Positions 47,001 through 54,706 of a stretch of 64,000 nt of DNA are shown piece by piece (the stretch's first letter is position 1; each line of letters starts with the position of its first letter). The notes under the pieces are model-generated. The model did no database searches, was not told the DNA's origin, and saw only the letters and a list, made by a program, of their open reading frames with translations. This DNA comes from an uncultured Selenomonadales bacterium. GTDB taxonomy: Bacteria > Bacillota > Negativicutes > Acidaminococcales > Acidaminococcaceae. Both the position numbers and the translations under genes were made by a program. The stretch is from contig ONAV01000001.1 in assembly GCA_900315925.1 (NCBI GenBank), positions 1 through 64,000 of the forward strand, written 5' to 3'.

Positions 47001-47697
47001 ACAGTGGAATGCTGATTTTGTACGGTCCTTTACGGCACGGGCCGGAGAACTTACAGGGGATCTGGATCCCGGTGAGGAAAACGTCACAAAAGATATGATG
47101 GTGCCGCTGCTTGTGGATCTGGCGAAGGTGGATGCCTTTACCAGGGCCAACGGCGTTACGGACGGATCCATCCTGGCGGCCGCCTTCGGCCTTTTGCAGA
47201 GCCTGGCCAACGGGGAGCAGGCTTCCGCCGTACTGACCATATACAACGGCCGGGACGATATCCGCTATGAACGGACCATGGGTGCGATTTACCGGCATTA
47301 CCCGCTCTGCACCCGCTGGCAGGCGGATATGACGGCGTCCCGGTTTGTGAAGGAGACCCAGGAGAATATTCTCCTGTGCCGCCGCCACGCGCTTTATGAA
47401 GGGGACTGTGTGCCTCTTATCGCAGCGTTCTCGTATCAGGGCGAAGATATTGAAGACGAGTTTACCTTCTGCGGCGGCCCGTCCCGCTACGAAGAAATCG
47501 AAGATTATGAAGACGAGGTGTTTGATTTCTTCCTGCATCGCCGCAGCGATGATTTCTATGTGAACCTGACGTATAATACCTTAGCTTACAGCGAAGCGTT
47601 CACAGACCGGTTCCTGAAAAATTATGCGGCTGCGATACACGGTCTGGCAGCGGGCAAAACGATCGGAGAAATAGTAAAGGAGATTCTGCGTGGATAA
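44062..47697 (+). CDS. Single-module non-ribosomal peptide synthetase (C-lobe remnant, A, T, C)
   Basis: 1211 residues. About 30-200 resembles only the second lobe of a condensation domain. Adenylation domain (about 205-705): A3 IYTSGTTGVPKG (366-377), A4 YGFDGS, A5 NEYGPTEA, A6 GELWVAGIQVAGGYLNRP, A7 YRTGDM, A8 FIGRRDGLVKIRGFRVE and A10 NQNGKLDR with Lys694. Carrier domain: DFFAAGGDSL with phosphopantetheine Ser749. A C-terminal condensation-like domain (about 790-1205) has LHPIIDG (928-934), again keeping the second His and Asp. There is no thioesterase or reductase. Reading the specificity pocket by eye gives D-G-A-D-V-G-E-V-S-K: Asp235 indicates an alpha-amino acid, and acidic residues at 278 and 322 hint at a basic side chain (low confidence). 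It overlaps the exporter gene by 8 nt, so the product is probably exported by it. GAAAGGG site upstream. Confidence 0.92.
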   Translation: MDKQEWCTTHFSSELPDCLPLPELRETEGGTWSRFSLPVDTRPEAAELAATVLYLLGVYGGLNEAGLLVWNGDGCQPLRQEWKPDMTPGRLMEQVKNRLQEGGAFSWDEGEATEVLGVEAGRRVAVSLTGEVPPAQCEGLALAFCLAPQGLVISYDNSLYTEPFIRVMALSWREIIVSFSTAGTLADVCITAEETRGVLDRFNETVHAYDKTATIIEQFCARAAEYPDNMAVTYEEKAYTYARVQDLAFRLAGYVSRQGLGRGDVVAVFIPRSEYMVIASLGVMRAGCAYEPLDPNYPDERLSFMVKDAGVRLIIVADELLPRLQNFTEFNGTVLRVSEISSLPLPDAAAMAEIQAPKPDDLFMLIYTSGTTGVPKGVRLLQKNIMAYTAWYRRYFAPTEKYRVTCYNSYGFDGSLADMYPALTVGAGIVVIPEEKKLDLPALAEIINKHHVVVADLPAQVGRQFALTMDCPELKYIVVGGETLVPFKPVHPYIMANEYGPTEATVSITCYNMTKYEPDIPIGTPMDNTAVYMVDNCGRRVPPGALGELWVAGIQVAGGYLNRPEKTKEAFVPNPFSREREYETVYRTGDMARYRLDGNIEFIGRRDGLVKIRGFRVELAEVEGVVHDFPAVKNAAVVACDNPAGGKFIAAYVVADEPIDRQALAAFIRERKPPYMVPAAIIQLDAIPRNQNGKLDRRALPKPEVYVTETPYVAPRNETEAALARGFAVALGIEKASAEEDFFAAGGDSLSLVRLLAECRDLKLNYHLVYEGKTPIGIANLLAQREAQEQSRVIHRDTHFFGPLQELHYEWGNDLEEGYGLHCDAHVYLAPETDMERLALAIETTLLAHPAVDARLTATADGTLRWRPGDLQNLKPAVETITRQEYEELKPHLRQSMNRPETRMFVMRLFAITEADGTVAKEFYFDFLHPIIDGDSINIFLEDVDAAYGGEEPVTEEYSIFDYYDRIEDTLETPAYQKEQQWNADFVRSFTARAGELTGDLDPGEENVTKDMMVPLLVDLAKVDAFTRANGVTDGSILAAAFGLLQSLANGEQASAVLTIYNGRDDIRYERTMGAIYRHYPLCTRWQADMTASRFVKETQENILLCRRHALYEGDCVPLIAAFSYQGEDIEDEFTFCGGPSRYEEIEDYEDEVFDFFLHRRSDDFYVNLTYNTLAYSEAFTDRFLKNYAAAIHGLAAGKTIGEIVKEILRG

Positions 47698-49453
47698 AAC
47701 AGTCGATTATGCGTATTTTACCCGTAAAATGTTTATACACTCGGTCCTGCCGGCTCCCCTGGCAGGTATCGGGCTGGCCCTGGCGGAGATCGGCGACACG
47801 ATCCTGGTAGGCCATGCCATCGGCATGGACGGCCTGGCGGCCATCGGCTTCATTTCCCCCCTGTTCCTGCTGGCGGCCTTCCTTGTGTTCGGGCTTTCCA
47901 TGGGCGGGGCCGTTGTGTACAGCAATCTGATGCATGAGGGAAAAAAGGAAGAGGCCCTGGGCATCTTCAATTTTTTCATGCGGATCAGCGCGGTCATCGG
48001 CTTCGGCATCCTGGCAGGAGGCGTTCTGTTTGAAAATGAGCTGCTGGCTTTTCTGGGCACCCATCCGGATGACGGCGCGGTGTACCAGATGGCGAAAAGC
48101 TATCTCTTTTATATCCTGCTGGGTATTCCGTTTGAGATTTTGATGGAAGTACTGACTGCCTACCTGCGCAATGATGGGGAGGATACCTTCTCCACGGTGG
48201 TCCAGACTGCCACCGGGGTAGGTAACCTGATCATCAGCGCCATCCTGCTGCTGTTCTTTAACTGGGGCATCGCCGGCTGCAGCTTCGGCTTCTTTATTTC
48301 CAACGCGGTGGCGGTGCTGGTCTCCGTGGGATTACTCGCGACGCGTTCCGAGGGCCAGCTGGCGCTGCAAAGACATGCCGCCTCTTTCAAGGAGGCGTTC
48401 AAAGGGCTGCGGCTCGGTTTCTCCACCTCCTCCGAATATATTTTTGACGCCATCTTTTCGCTGGTGGTGATCCGTCTGCTGTCGGATATGGCCGGTACGG
48501 ACGGCGTGGCGGTGTTCAGTATCATTGAAAACCTTTCGGTGCTCTTTATCTTTTTATATGAATTCATCGGCAAGACTTCCCAGCCGTTTTTCTCCATGTT
48601 TTTTGCCGAATGCAATTTTAAGGAGCTCCACCGTTTTTTCCGGTACGCGCTGGGTTATGCGCTGGTTGTAGGCACCCTTTCCATGCTGCTGGTCATGGTC
48701 TGGCCCCAGATCCTTGACCTGCTCTTCGGTCTGGAGGACATAAAGGACGCAAATCAAGCCTATTATGCGGCCCGGGTCTTCTGCGCGGGTTCCATCTTTA
48801 TGGGCGTAGCCCTGGTGCTGCAGAATTACCTGCAATCGGAGGAGGACGAGAGATCGGCTTTTCTGGTGGTGTTCATGCGGCGTCTGGGCGCCAGCCTGCC
48901 GATTGCCCTTGTGCTGGCAGAGTATGGTTATTATGTGTTCTGGCTGGTGTATCCGCTGTCAGAGATCGTTACGCTGGTGGTGCTTTATTTCTACAAGCGC
49001 ATACGGGGAGAACGGCATGTCATCGATCCTGCCCGGGTCTATAACGCATCCTTTTTGGGCCGGGTGCAGGATGTGGCCGAGCAGCTGGATGCGGTGGAAC
49101 AGTTTGCCCTGTCCTGGGGAGCCGATGCCCACTGCTGTAACTCCCTGCGTCTCGCTATGGAGGAAATCTGCGGTGTGATGAACGAGCGGGCCGGCTCCCT
49201 GAAAGGCGACGAGCCGGTATTGGCCCAGCTTACCGTAATCGCACAGGAAGACGGAACCTTCAAGCTCCATCTCCGGGACAATGCCAGGGAACTGAATCCC
49301 TTCCAGCTTTCTGACAAGGCGCTGCAAGTCCTGCCGGAACAGACGGAAGACATAGACGAAAGGGCTCTGGTCCTGCATGCGGTGAAAACCCACGTCCGTC
49401 AGTATCTGTACCGCAACTACCACGGGTTCAACACTGTCACGCTGACCGTGTGA
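47690..49453 (+). CDS. MATE-family exporter fused to a degenerate RsbW-like ATPase domain
   Basis: 587 residues. About 1-445 is a polytopic MATE/NorM-type transporter with some twelve hydrophobic helices, starting PAPLAGIGLALAEIGDTILVG. About 452-587 is soluble and resembles the HATPase_c domain of anti-sigma kinases: RLAMEEICGVMNERA for the N-box, LHLRDNARELNPFQL for the D-x-G box and a closing NYHGFNTVTLTV strand as in SpoIIAB/RsbW. However, the N-box Asn and the GGxGL lid are missing, so ATP binding or kinase activity is doubtful. The domain may instead be a docking site for STAS proteins. The start overlaps the last 8 nt of the NRPS gene, indicating translational coupling. Likely role: export of the NRPS product across the inner membrane under partner-switch control. 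Confidence 0.88.
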   Translation: MDKTVDYAYFTRKMFIHSVLPAPLAGIGLALAEIGDTILVGHAIGMDGLAAIGFISPLFLLAAFLVFGLSMGGAVVYSNLMHEGKKEEALGIFNFFMRISAVIGFGILAGGVLFENELLAFLGTHPDDGAVYQMAKSYLFYILLGIPFEILMEVLTAYLRNDGEDTFSTVVQTATGVGNLIISAILLLFFNWGIAGCSFGFFISNAVAVLVSVGLLATRSEGQLALQRHAASFKEAFKGLRLGFSTSSEYIFDAIFSLVVIRLLSDMAGTDGVAVFSIIENLSVLFIFLYEFIGKTSQPFFSMFFAECNFKELHRFFRYALGYALVVGTLSMLLVMVWPQILDLLFGLEDIKDANQAYYAARVFCAGSIFMGVALVLQNYLQSEEDERSAFLVVFMRRLGASLPIALVLAEYGYYVFWLVYPLSEIVTLVVLYFYKRIRGERHVIDPARVYNASFLGRVQDVAEQLDAVEQFALSWGADAHCCNSLRLAMEEICGVMNERAGSLKGDEPVLAQLTVIAQEDGTFKLHLRDNARELNPFQLSDKALQVLPEQTEDIDERALVLHAVKTHVRQYLYRNYHGFNTVTLTV

Positions 49454-49492
49454 GGCGGCAGTTGCTGCGGCGAAGCATTGCGACAACAAAAC

Positions 49493-49513
49493 AGGCCGGC
49501 AAAAGGCCGGCCT
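49493..49513 (+). other. Hairpin between exporter and STAS genes
   Basis: AGGCCGGC (49493-49500) pairs with GCCGGCCT (49506-49513) around a 5-nt loop. No U-tract follows, so it is more likely an mRNA-stability or attenuation element dividing the biosynthetic from the regulatory genes. Confidence 0.5.
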
Positions 49514-49568
49514 CATATAAAAGAGTTTACTTTAAATTTGATTATTATTTACAGGAGGAACAATAACC

Positions 49569-49904
49569 ATGGAAAAAGAATTTTTACAGACAGAAACCGC
49601 AGGTGCCAACGGCTGGACGGTCTGGAGCGTGAACGGGCGTATTGATATGGTGACGGCGGAAAAAGCCTACGCCACGGGGGAAGACATCGTAAACCGCAAC
49701 GAGAAGACGGTTCTGGACATGTCCGGCATGGACTACCTTTCCAGCGCCGGTCTCCGGGTACTGCTGCGCCTGAACAAGCTGGCAAAGAAAAGCGGGAAGG
49801 AGTTTACCCTGTGCGGGCCTTCCGGCATTGTGAAATCAGTACTGGAAGACAGCGGTATGGACGCTTTATTTACGATCTATGCTTCCCTGAATGAATTAGC
49901 CTGA
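49569..49904 (+). CDS. STAS-domain anti-sigma-factor antagonist (RsbV/SpoIIAA-like)
   Basis: 111 residues, a complete single STAS domain. WTVWSVNGRIDMVTAEKAY is the first strand-helix; TVLDMSGMDYLSSAGLRVL carries the phosphorylatable Ser59, aligned with Ser56 of the STAS-condensation fusion. It ends ESGMDALFTIY-like (here EDSGMDALFTIY). In partner switching the unphosphorylated form binds the RsbW-type kinase and frees the kinase's other partner. AGGAGG upstream fixes the start. The kinase gene begins 15 nt downstream, and a cognate phosphatase follows. No sigma factor is encoded in this operon, so its target is open. Confidence 0.92.
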   Translation: MEKEFLQTETAGANGWTVWSVNGRIDMVTAEKAYATGEDIVNRNEKTVLDMSGMDYLSSAGLRVLLRLNKLAKKSGKEFTLCGPSGIVKSVLEDSGMDALFTIYASLNELA

Positions 49905-49919
49905 CGGAGGTGCTGTTCT

Positions 49920-50354
49920 ATGGCAGACGCGAAGAACGGAAGCTGGAAACGGTTTGACGCCGAAATGAAATGGTATGAACGCATCCGGGACGAGGTTATG
50001 GCCGCCGCGGAAGAAGCCGGCGTATCCATGCGGCAGCAGCTGCGGCTGGAGCTTGGCTTTGAAGAGGTCCTGGTGAATATCATTTCCTATGCCTATGACG
50101 ACCCGGGCTATGTCTGGTTGAAAACGTCGGAGGAGGGCGACTGTTTCCGAATTGAGTTTGCCGATCATGGCAAACCCTTTGACCCGCTGGAGAAGGATTG
50201 CCGTCCGCCGGACGATTTGCCTTTGGAAAAAAGGAAACCCGGGGGATATGGCATTTTCCTGGTAAAAAAGAACTTTAAATCCGTAGAATACAAATATGAA
50301 GAACTGTTCGGGAAGATGGCCAACCATTTGTCCCTGCTGCTGGATAAAGAATAA
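49920..50354 (+). CDS. RsbW/SpoIIAB-like serine kinase (HATPase_c)
   Basis: 144 residues. All ATP-site motifs are intact: N-box LGFEEVLVNIISYAYDD with Asn53, D-x-G box FADHGKPFDP, and lid GGYGIFLVKKN. The closing strand Y-K-Y-E-x-L also fits the family. It should phosphorylate STAS proteins, here the one just upstream and probably the STAS domain fused to the condensation enzyme. Classical members also bind a sigma factor; whether this one does cannot be told. GGAGGTG ribosome site 7 nt upstream; the tight spacing to the STAS gene suggests co-translation. It contrasts with the degenerate copy fused to the MATE protein. Confidence 0.93.
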   Translation: MADAKNGSWKRFDAEMKWYERIRDEVMAAAEEAGVSMRQQLRLELGFEEVLVNIISYAYDDPGYVWLKTSEEGDCFRIEFADHGKPFDPLEKDCRPPDDLPLEKRKPGGYGIFLVKKNFKSVEYKYEELFGKMANHLSLLLDKE

Positions 50355-50362
50355 AAGAAATA

Positions 50363-50406
50363 CGGTTCCGTGAACCTTTGTTGCCATTACAATGACACGG
50401 GAACCG
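50363..50406 (+). other. Hairpin before the second phosphatase
   Basis: CGGTTCCGTG (50363-50372) pairs with CACGGGAACCG (50396-50406) with one bulged G. It fills most of the 77-nt gap and may tune expression of the last gene. Confidence 0.4.
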
Positions 50407-50431
50407 GCAATCCTGACAGGAGAGTTTCACC

Positions 50432-52642
50432 TTGAAGTTAGAAAAGCAAAACATGAGCCTGCGTCACAGGATATTCCTGCTGCTGCTGGCAGTGGGACTG
50501 GCGTCCTTTATTATTGCAGGCGCCGTGTCCCTGGCAGGCATGTATGCGATTCGGGAAAATATAGATAAAACCGGCGCTCTTCTGGCCGATAACACGGCTT
50601 CCTTTACGGAAAATTTTGCCGAAATGCAGGTTAAGAGACGGCTGTCCGCCGATGCGGCTGCCACGGCGAAACTGATCCGGCATGAAATGAAAACGACAAT
50701 GGACGACGCCCGCTATATTGCCGAGCTGATGAGCAAGATGCTGAAACATCCGGAGCTTTATCACCCGCGTCGCCTGCCGGATCCCCATACTGACGTAATC
50801 CCTTCCGGTAAGGCCTATGTTAATTTCAGCCGGGAACTGGTGCGGCAGTACGGGGCAGGGGCTTATGCGTCGGAAATCGCGCTGGTTTCCAATATCGCAG
50901 ACGACCTGGAACTGATGCCGGAATGGTATACCGCTGCCTTTGCAGGCTCGGCTCACGGTTATCTCATCGCCATGGATGTGACGCCGGACAAGTCGGCCAA
51001 GCAGTTCAGCCCGGCGTTTCTGGAAAGCTATGACCCGCGGAAGATGGGTTGGTACAAGCTGGCGGCAGACGGCAATAAACCCGCTTTTACCGGTATCTAT
51101 ACCGATACCAACGGCGCCCGCTGTCTGACCTGTGTGGCTCCCTATTACGACGCCGCGGGTCTGGCGGGGGTAGCCGGGGTTGACTGTAACCCGGAAGTCC
51201 TCTTCCGCCTGACAGACAATGCGGACACCGTGGACAAGCTCGATCAGGACCAGGACATCACAAAAGCGGAACAGTCCCGGTTTTTGCTGGACAATGCTAC
51301 CGGCAGTGTTATTTTCTCAACCTTTACGGATGGCCCGCTGGCGGTTCCCCAAAGCGTCTCCGATCTGCGCCAGAGTCCGGAAAAAAGTATCGCCCGGGCT
51401 GCCTCCGCCATGGTGGCAGGGCAAAAGGATGTAATGCTGGTCACCGTAGGCGGCGAGGATTATTACCTGGCCTTTGCCCCCGTGGACAAGCCCGGCTGGA
51501 GCTATGGCATCCTGAATAACAAACGTGCGGTGGTGTATCCGGCCGCCTATGCCAGGGATAATGTTCTGTCCCAGATGGAAGGCTTTGCCGACATGCTGCA
51601 CAGTTCCTTCCGCTCCAGTCTCCGTTGGGCGCTTCTGATCTTTTTGCTCATGCTTGTGCCCCTGTTCTTTGTCAGTTCTGAAGTGGCCAGACGTTTTGTG
51701 ACCCCCATTCTGACCCTGGTCGATGGCGTGAAGCGGATTGCCCAGGGCAATCTGGATGAGAAGGTGGACGTCCGCCGGACGGATGAACTGGCATTACTGG
51801 CGGACAGCGTCAACGATATGGCCGGCGACCTGAAGAAACATATAGAGACCCTTTCCAAGGTTACCGCAGAAAAGGAACGGATCGCTACCGAGCTTTCCGT
51901 AGCTACGGATATCCAGGAAGGAATGCTGCCGCGTAATTTCGGGGAGATTGCCAAAAACAAAGGCTTCGACCTGTTTGCCACCATGGCCGCGGCGAAAGAA
52001 GTGGGCGGCGACTTTTACGATTTTTACATGCTGGACGACCGCCGGCTGGTCATCACCATTGCCGACGTATCCGGCAAAGGCGTTCCCGCCGCGCTCTTCA
52101 TGGTCATTGCCAAGACCATCCTGAAGAATTCCGCGCTGTCTGCCGGGGAAGAGGAAACCTTTGCGGATGTGATCCGACGCGCCAATCAGCAGTTATGCGA
52201 AAACAATGAAGAAATGCTGTTCGTAACGGTTTTCTTCGGCGTTCTGGATATCCGGACCGGCGACTTTACCTATGTGAACTGCGGCCACAACCCGCCGTTG
52301 CTGCGGCAGGGTACGGACGGGGCGTTTACCTACCTGCGCCCTGCGAAGAAGAACCTGATGATGGGCGTGGAAGAAGACCTCCGCTTTACCCAGGAAAGGC
52401 TGCAGATGTCTCCCGGTTCGCTGCTGTTCTGCTATACGGACGGCGTGACGGAAGCCATGAACGAAGCCGGTGAAGTGTATTCGGAAGGACAGTTACAGGC
52501 GGACCTGACAGGCATACCTTCCGGAAACGATGTGCCGGTGGCGGATGTGCTGGCCGCACTGCGCAAAGACATCACCGCTCATGCAGGGGGAGCCGAACAG
52601 TCTGACGATATCACCATGCTGGCCATCCGTTACACCGGATAA
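50432..52642 (+). CDS. Second membrane SpoIIE/RsbU-type phosphatase with dCache sensor
   Basis: 736 residues, TTG start with AGGAGA upstream. Same plan as the first phosphatase of the island: helix 1, dCache domain (about 40-375), helix 2 (about 390-412), HAMP, PP2C domain with GGDFYDF, IADVSGKG, YTDGVTEA and QSDDITML. The two are clearly paralogous. In the sensor the pocket reads Tyr200, Met205, Trp207, Tyr208 and Asp251: the Arg that binds the amino-acid carboxylate is replaced by Met, so it should recognise a different ligand or none. A terminator lies directly after it, ending the island. Confidence 0.92.
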   Translation: MKLEKQNMSLRHRIFLLLLAVGLASFIIAGAVSLAGMYAIRENIDKTGALLADNTASFTENFAEMQVKRRLSADAAATAKLIRHEMKTTMDDARYIAELMSKMLKHPELYHPRRLPDPHTDVIPSGKAYVNFSRELVRQYGAGAYASEIALVSNIADDLELMPEWYTAAFAGSAHGYLIAMDVTPDKSAKQFSPAFLESYDPRKMGWYKLAADGNKPAFTGIYTDTNGARCLTCVAPYYDAAGLAGVAGVDCNPEVLFRLTDNADTVDKLDQDQDITKAEQSRFLLDNATGSVIFSTFTDGPLAVPQSVSDLRQSPEKSIARAASAMVAGQKDVMLVTVGGEDYYLAFAPVDKPGWSYGILNNKRAVVYPAAYARDNVLSQMEGFADMLHSSFRSSLRWALLIFLLMLVPLFFVSSEVARRFVTPILTLVDGVKRIAQGNLDEKVDVRRTDELALLADSVNDMAGDLKKHIETLSKVTAEKERIATELSVATDIQEGMLPRNFGEIAKNKGFDLFATMAAAKEVGGDFYDFYMLDDRRLVITIADVSGKGVPAALFMVIAKTILKNSALSAGEEETFADVIRRANQQLCENNEEMLFVTVFFGVLDIRTGDFTYVNCGHNPPLLRQGTDGAFTYLRPAKKNLMMGVEEDLRFTQERLQMSPGSLLFCYTDGVTEAMNEAGEVYSEGQLQADLTGIPSGNDVPVADVLAALRKDITAHAGGAEQSDDITMLAIRYTG

Positions 52643-52655
52643 AAACCATAAAACG

Positions 52656-52687
52656 AAACCGCTGGATTAATTTCCGGCGGTTTTTTT
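52656..52687. terminator. Bidirectional terminator closing the partner-switch island
   Basis: An 11-bp stem, 52656-52666 with 52673-52683 (one G-T pair), followed by seven T on the plus strand and preceded by A-rich sequence. It overlaps the end of the converging helicase-loader gene. Confidence 0.85.
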
Positions 52688-53449
52688 ATGTTGCGTGCCA
52701 GCTGGCGCCGGAACCGGTTGACAGGGAACGTCCTGCACGGCGGTCTCCGGCCGGTCCGCAGGCGACCCAAAAGCGGGAAGGGGCTGCTGGCTGGCCGCGC
52801 CTTTCACCAGGGCCTCCGCTTTCTGTTTCTGCTGTAAGTTACGGTTGCGGCGCGCCACGGGCATCGGCACGGTGTAGTTGATGTTCCGGTTCAGCAGCCG
52901 GGTAAGGGCCATGATCCGTTTTTCGTTGCCGCTTGCTTTGAGCAGCGCGTCTTCCGGATAGGGCGTGGTGATGATGACGGGAATCGACTTGGACAGGCAG
53001 GTGGTCACGATCTGGATGAAGGTCTGGTTGGTGTAATAGGTTTCCACTTCCGAACCCAGGTCGTCCAGCACCAGCAGGTCTTTGGCAAATATCTGGCAGA
53101 ACAGGTTGCGCCGTCCTTCCAGTCCCAGGGTGCTCAGTTCCGTCATGATGTTGTTCATGCTGGTGAACAGGCAGTCGTAGCCCCGGTCGGTGAGTTCATT
53201 GACGATTTCCGCAGCGGCATAGGTCTTGCCCGCGCCGGGACTGCCGAAAATGAACAGGCCGGTGCCGTCCTCCAGTAATTCCGCAAAGTGGTTCGCATAC
53301 TCCCACATCACGTCGGTGGTAAGGGGACTCTGTCCGTTGTCGTGGGCAAAATCCCAGTGGCAGAGATTTTCCTGCCCCAGAGCCCGGCGGCGCTTTTCGT
53401 GTTTTATGATTTCCTCCACGGAGCGGTCTATTTCACAACAGTTCTGCAT
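52667..53449 (-). CDS. DnaC/IstB-type helicase-loader ATPase
   Basis: 260 residues. AAA+ ATPase core with Walker A GSPGAGKT (69-76), Walker B LLVLDD (125-130), a sensor Thr in VIITTPYP (158-165) and a conserved basic RLLNR near 184-188. The N-terminal Cys pair (4-5) and the C-terminal Pro/Gln/Ala-rich tail (about 205-260) look disordered. It should load the replicative helicase, as DnaC/DnaI and phage P-like proteins do. It is translationally coupled to the upstream replication gene: the sequence TAATG joins stop and start. The pair looks like a phage replication module. IstB of an insertion sequence is unlikely because no transposase adjoins. Confidence 0.9.
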   Translation of the reverse strand: MQNCCEIDRSVEEIIKHEKRRRALGQENLCHWDFAHDNGQSPLTTDVMWEYANHFAELLEDGTGLFIFGSPGAGKTYAAAEIVNELTDRGYDCLFTSMNNIMTELSTLGLEGRRNLFCQIFAKDLLVLDDLGSEVETYYTNQTFIQIVTTCLSKSIPVIITTPYPEDALLKASGNEKRIMALTRLLNRNINYTVPMPVARRNRNLQQKQKAEALVKGAASQQPLPAFGSPADRPETAVQDVPCQPVPAPAGTQHKKTAGN

Positions 53450-54690
53450 TATGCGGTCTCCTCTCTGAATCCGGGCAGTCCTACCAGACGGGCTGCTTTC
53501 AACTGGGCCGGGGTGGTGGGGATATACAGGTCACGGATCGCCTGTTCCTGTTCCTCCGGCGTAAAGCGTGTTTCCCCTTCCCCGGGCAGGTAGAAGGGAA
53601 GGCGTTCTCCGGGATGCCAGGTGCTGCCGTTGCTATTGTCGTATTTGCCTTCCCGGTATTTTCCGGCCAGAACGTTGGCAAAGTGCTCCGGTTCCAGCAG
53701 CCAGCCCAGGGAAACCGACCAGGTCTTGCCGAATTTTCTGCCTAAGAGGAAGGCGTTGTCGGCAATGCCGGCGATGGTTTTACAGAGGGTGGCTTCTCCG
53801 TAGTGTTTCAGCAGGTAATGCAGCTTGTCCCGCAAGTCGGGGAACAGTCCCTTGTATTTCGGCAGGGGAAGACGGTTCCACGTATCGATCACATTCCGGT
53901 CTTCTTCCGGCAGTTCGTTCCGGGGAATGAACTGATCATACGGGCTTACCGGCTTATGAGCCTGTGAAGCAGGTAAAGGATGGTAAGAATTTACATTCCT
54001 ATTATATATAGCCGTGTTGTCACGACTGTCACGCCGGGTGTCACGCAGGTCGCACATTGGCGTAACGGCAGTGGCCGTGCGGATTTGCGGGGCTGTGTCA
54101 CGCCTGTTACGCTGGCTGTCACGCCTGTCACGCTGATTGTCACGCTGAGTGTCACGCTGGTCACGCCTGTCGCGTTTTGTGACAGTATTACCTGAACCTG
54201 ACGCTTCTGCCTGTTTCAGCCGTGCCCGCCGGTTTGCCTGACGGATCCGCCACTGCTCCCGTTTTCTGGCCAGGGCTTCTTCGCTTACGGAAGAGCCGGA
54301 CCCGTTGCCGTTTCTCGCTGCGCCTGCCGCTGCTTTTTTCTGTAAAACCGGCTTGTTACTTTCACATAATTCCTGATTCTCATTCTGGTTATGCTTTTCC
54401 CCAAGGGCCTGTAAGCGGATCAGCCCGTCTTTTACGGTGAGCCGGCGCAGTTTTGCAAATACGGACACCGTTTTTTCCACAAGGGCTTCCGGGCAGCGCA
54501 AAAAGCCTGCCAAGGCTGCCATATCCATGGACAGGCCGGGCATCAGGCGTACGCAGCCTTCCGGGTCTTCCCGGGCCAGTGTTTTCATGCAGTTCCAGGC
54601 GCCGAGGATGGCTATACCGTCCGGGTTCGCCGTTATAATTGCTGTCAGTGTCTTAAAATCCAAAGTCTGGTCTGATGTCTCTGTATTCAC
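53449..54690 (-). CDS. Phage replisome-organiser-like protein with RD-repeat linker
   Basis: 413 residues. The N-terminal 100 residues (ALAGFLRCPEALVEKTVSVF, LTVKDGLIRL) resemble the winged-helix domain of phage replisome organisers/DnaD-like initiators. Residues 136-162 are very basic (REQWRIRQANRRARLK). Residues 171-225 are low-complexity repeats of R-D-x-R-D, encoded by tandem GTCACGC-type DNA. The C-terminal part (about 250-413) is a separate globular domain with WNRLPLPKYKGLF and a conserved GKTWSVSLGWLLEPEHFANVLAGKY-like stretch seen at the end of such proteins. It would bind an origin and recruit the loader encoded next. The exact family is not certain. Confidence 0.7.
   Translation of the reverse strand: MNTETSDQTLDFKTLTAIITANPDGIAILGAWNCMKTLAREDPEGCVRLMPGLSMDMAALAGFLRCPEALVEKTVSVFAKLRRLTVKDGLIRLQALGEKHNQNENQELCESNKPVLQKKAAAGAARNGNGSGSSVSEEALARKREQWRIRQANRRARLKQAEASGSGNTVTKRDRRDQRDTQRDNQRDRRDSQRNRRDTAPQIRTATAVTPMCDLRDTRRDSRDNTAIYNRNVNSYHPLPASQAHKPVSPYDQFIPRNELPEEDRNVIDTWNRLPLPKYKGLFPDLRDKLHYLLKHYGEATLCKTIAGIADNAFLLGRKFGKTWSVSLGWLLEPEHFANVLAGKYREGKYDNSNGSTWHPGERLPFYLPGEGETRFTPEEQEQAIRDLYIPTTPAQLKAARLVGLPGFREETA
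54016..54180. repeat. Degenerate GTCACGC tandem repeat within the replisome-organiser gene
   Basis: The plus strand carries many copies of TGTCACGC or close variants at about 9-15-nt spacing. They encode the RD-rich linker, but a repeat array in an initiator gene can also be an origin (iterons bound by the protein itself). Confidence 0.6.
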
Positions 54691-54706
54691 AGTCGTACCT
54701 CCCTAA

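Noticed and set aside
52667-54690. IstA/IstB insertion sequence
   Set aside because: The upstream partner of the ATPase is a replisome-organiser-like protein, not a transposase, and no terminal repeats were seen.
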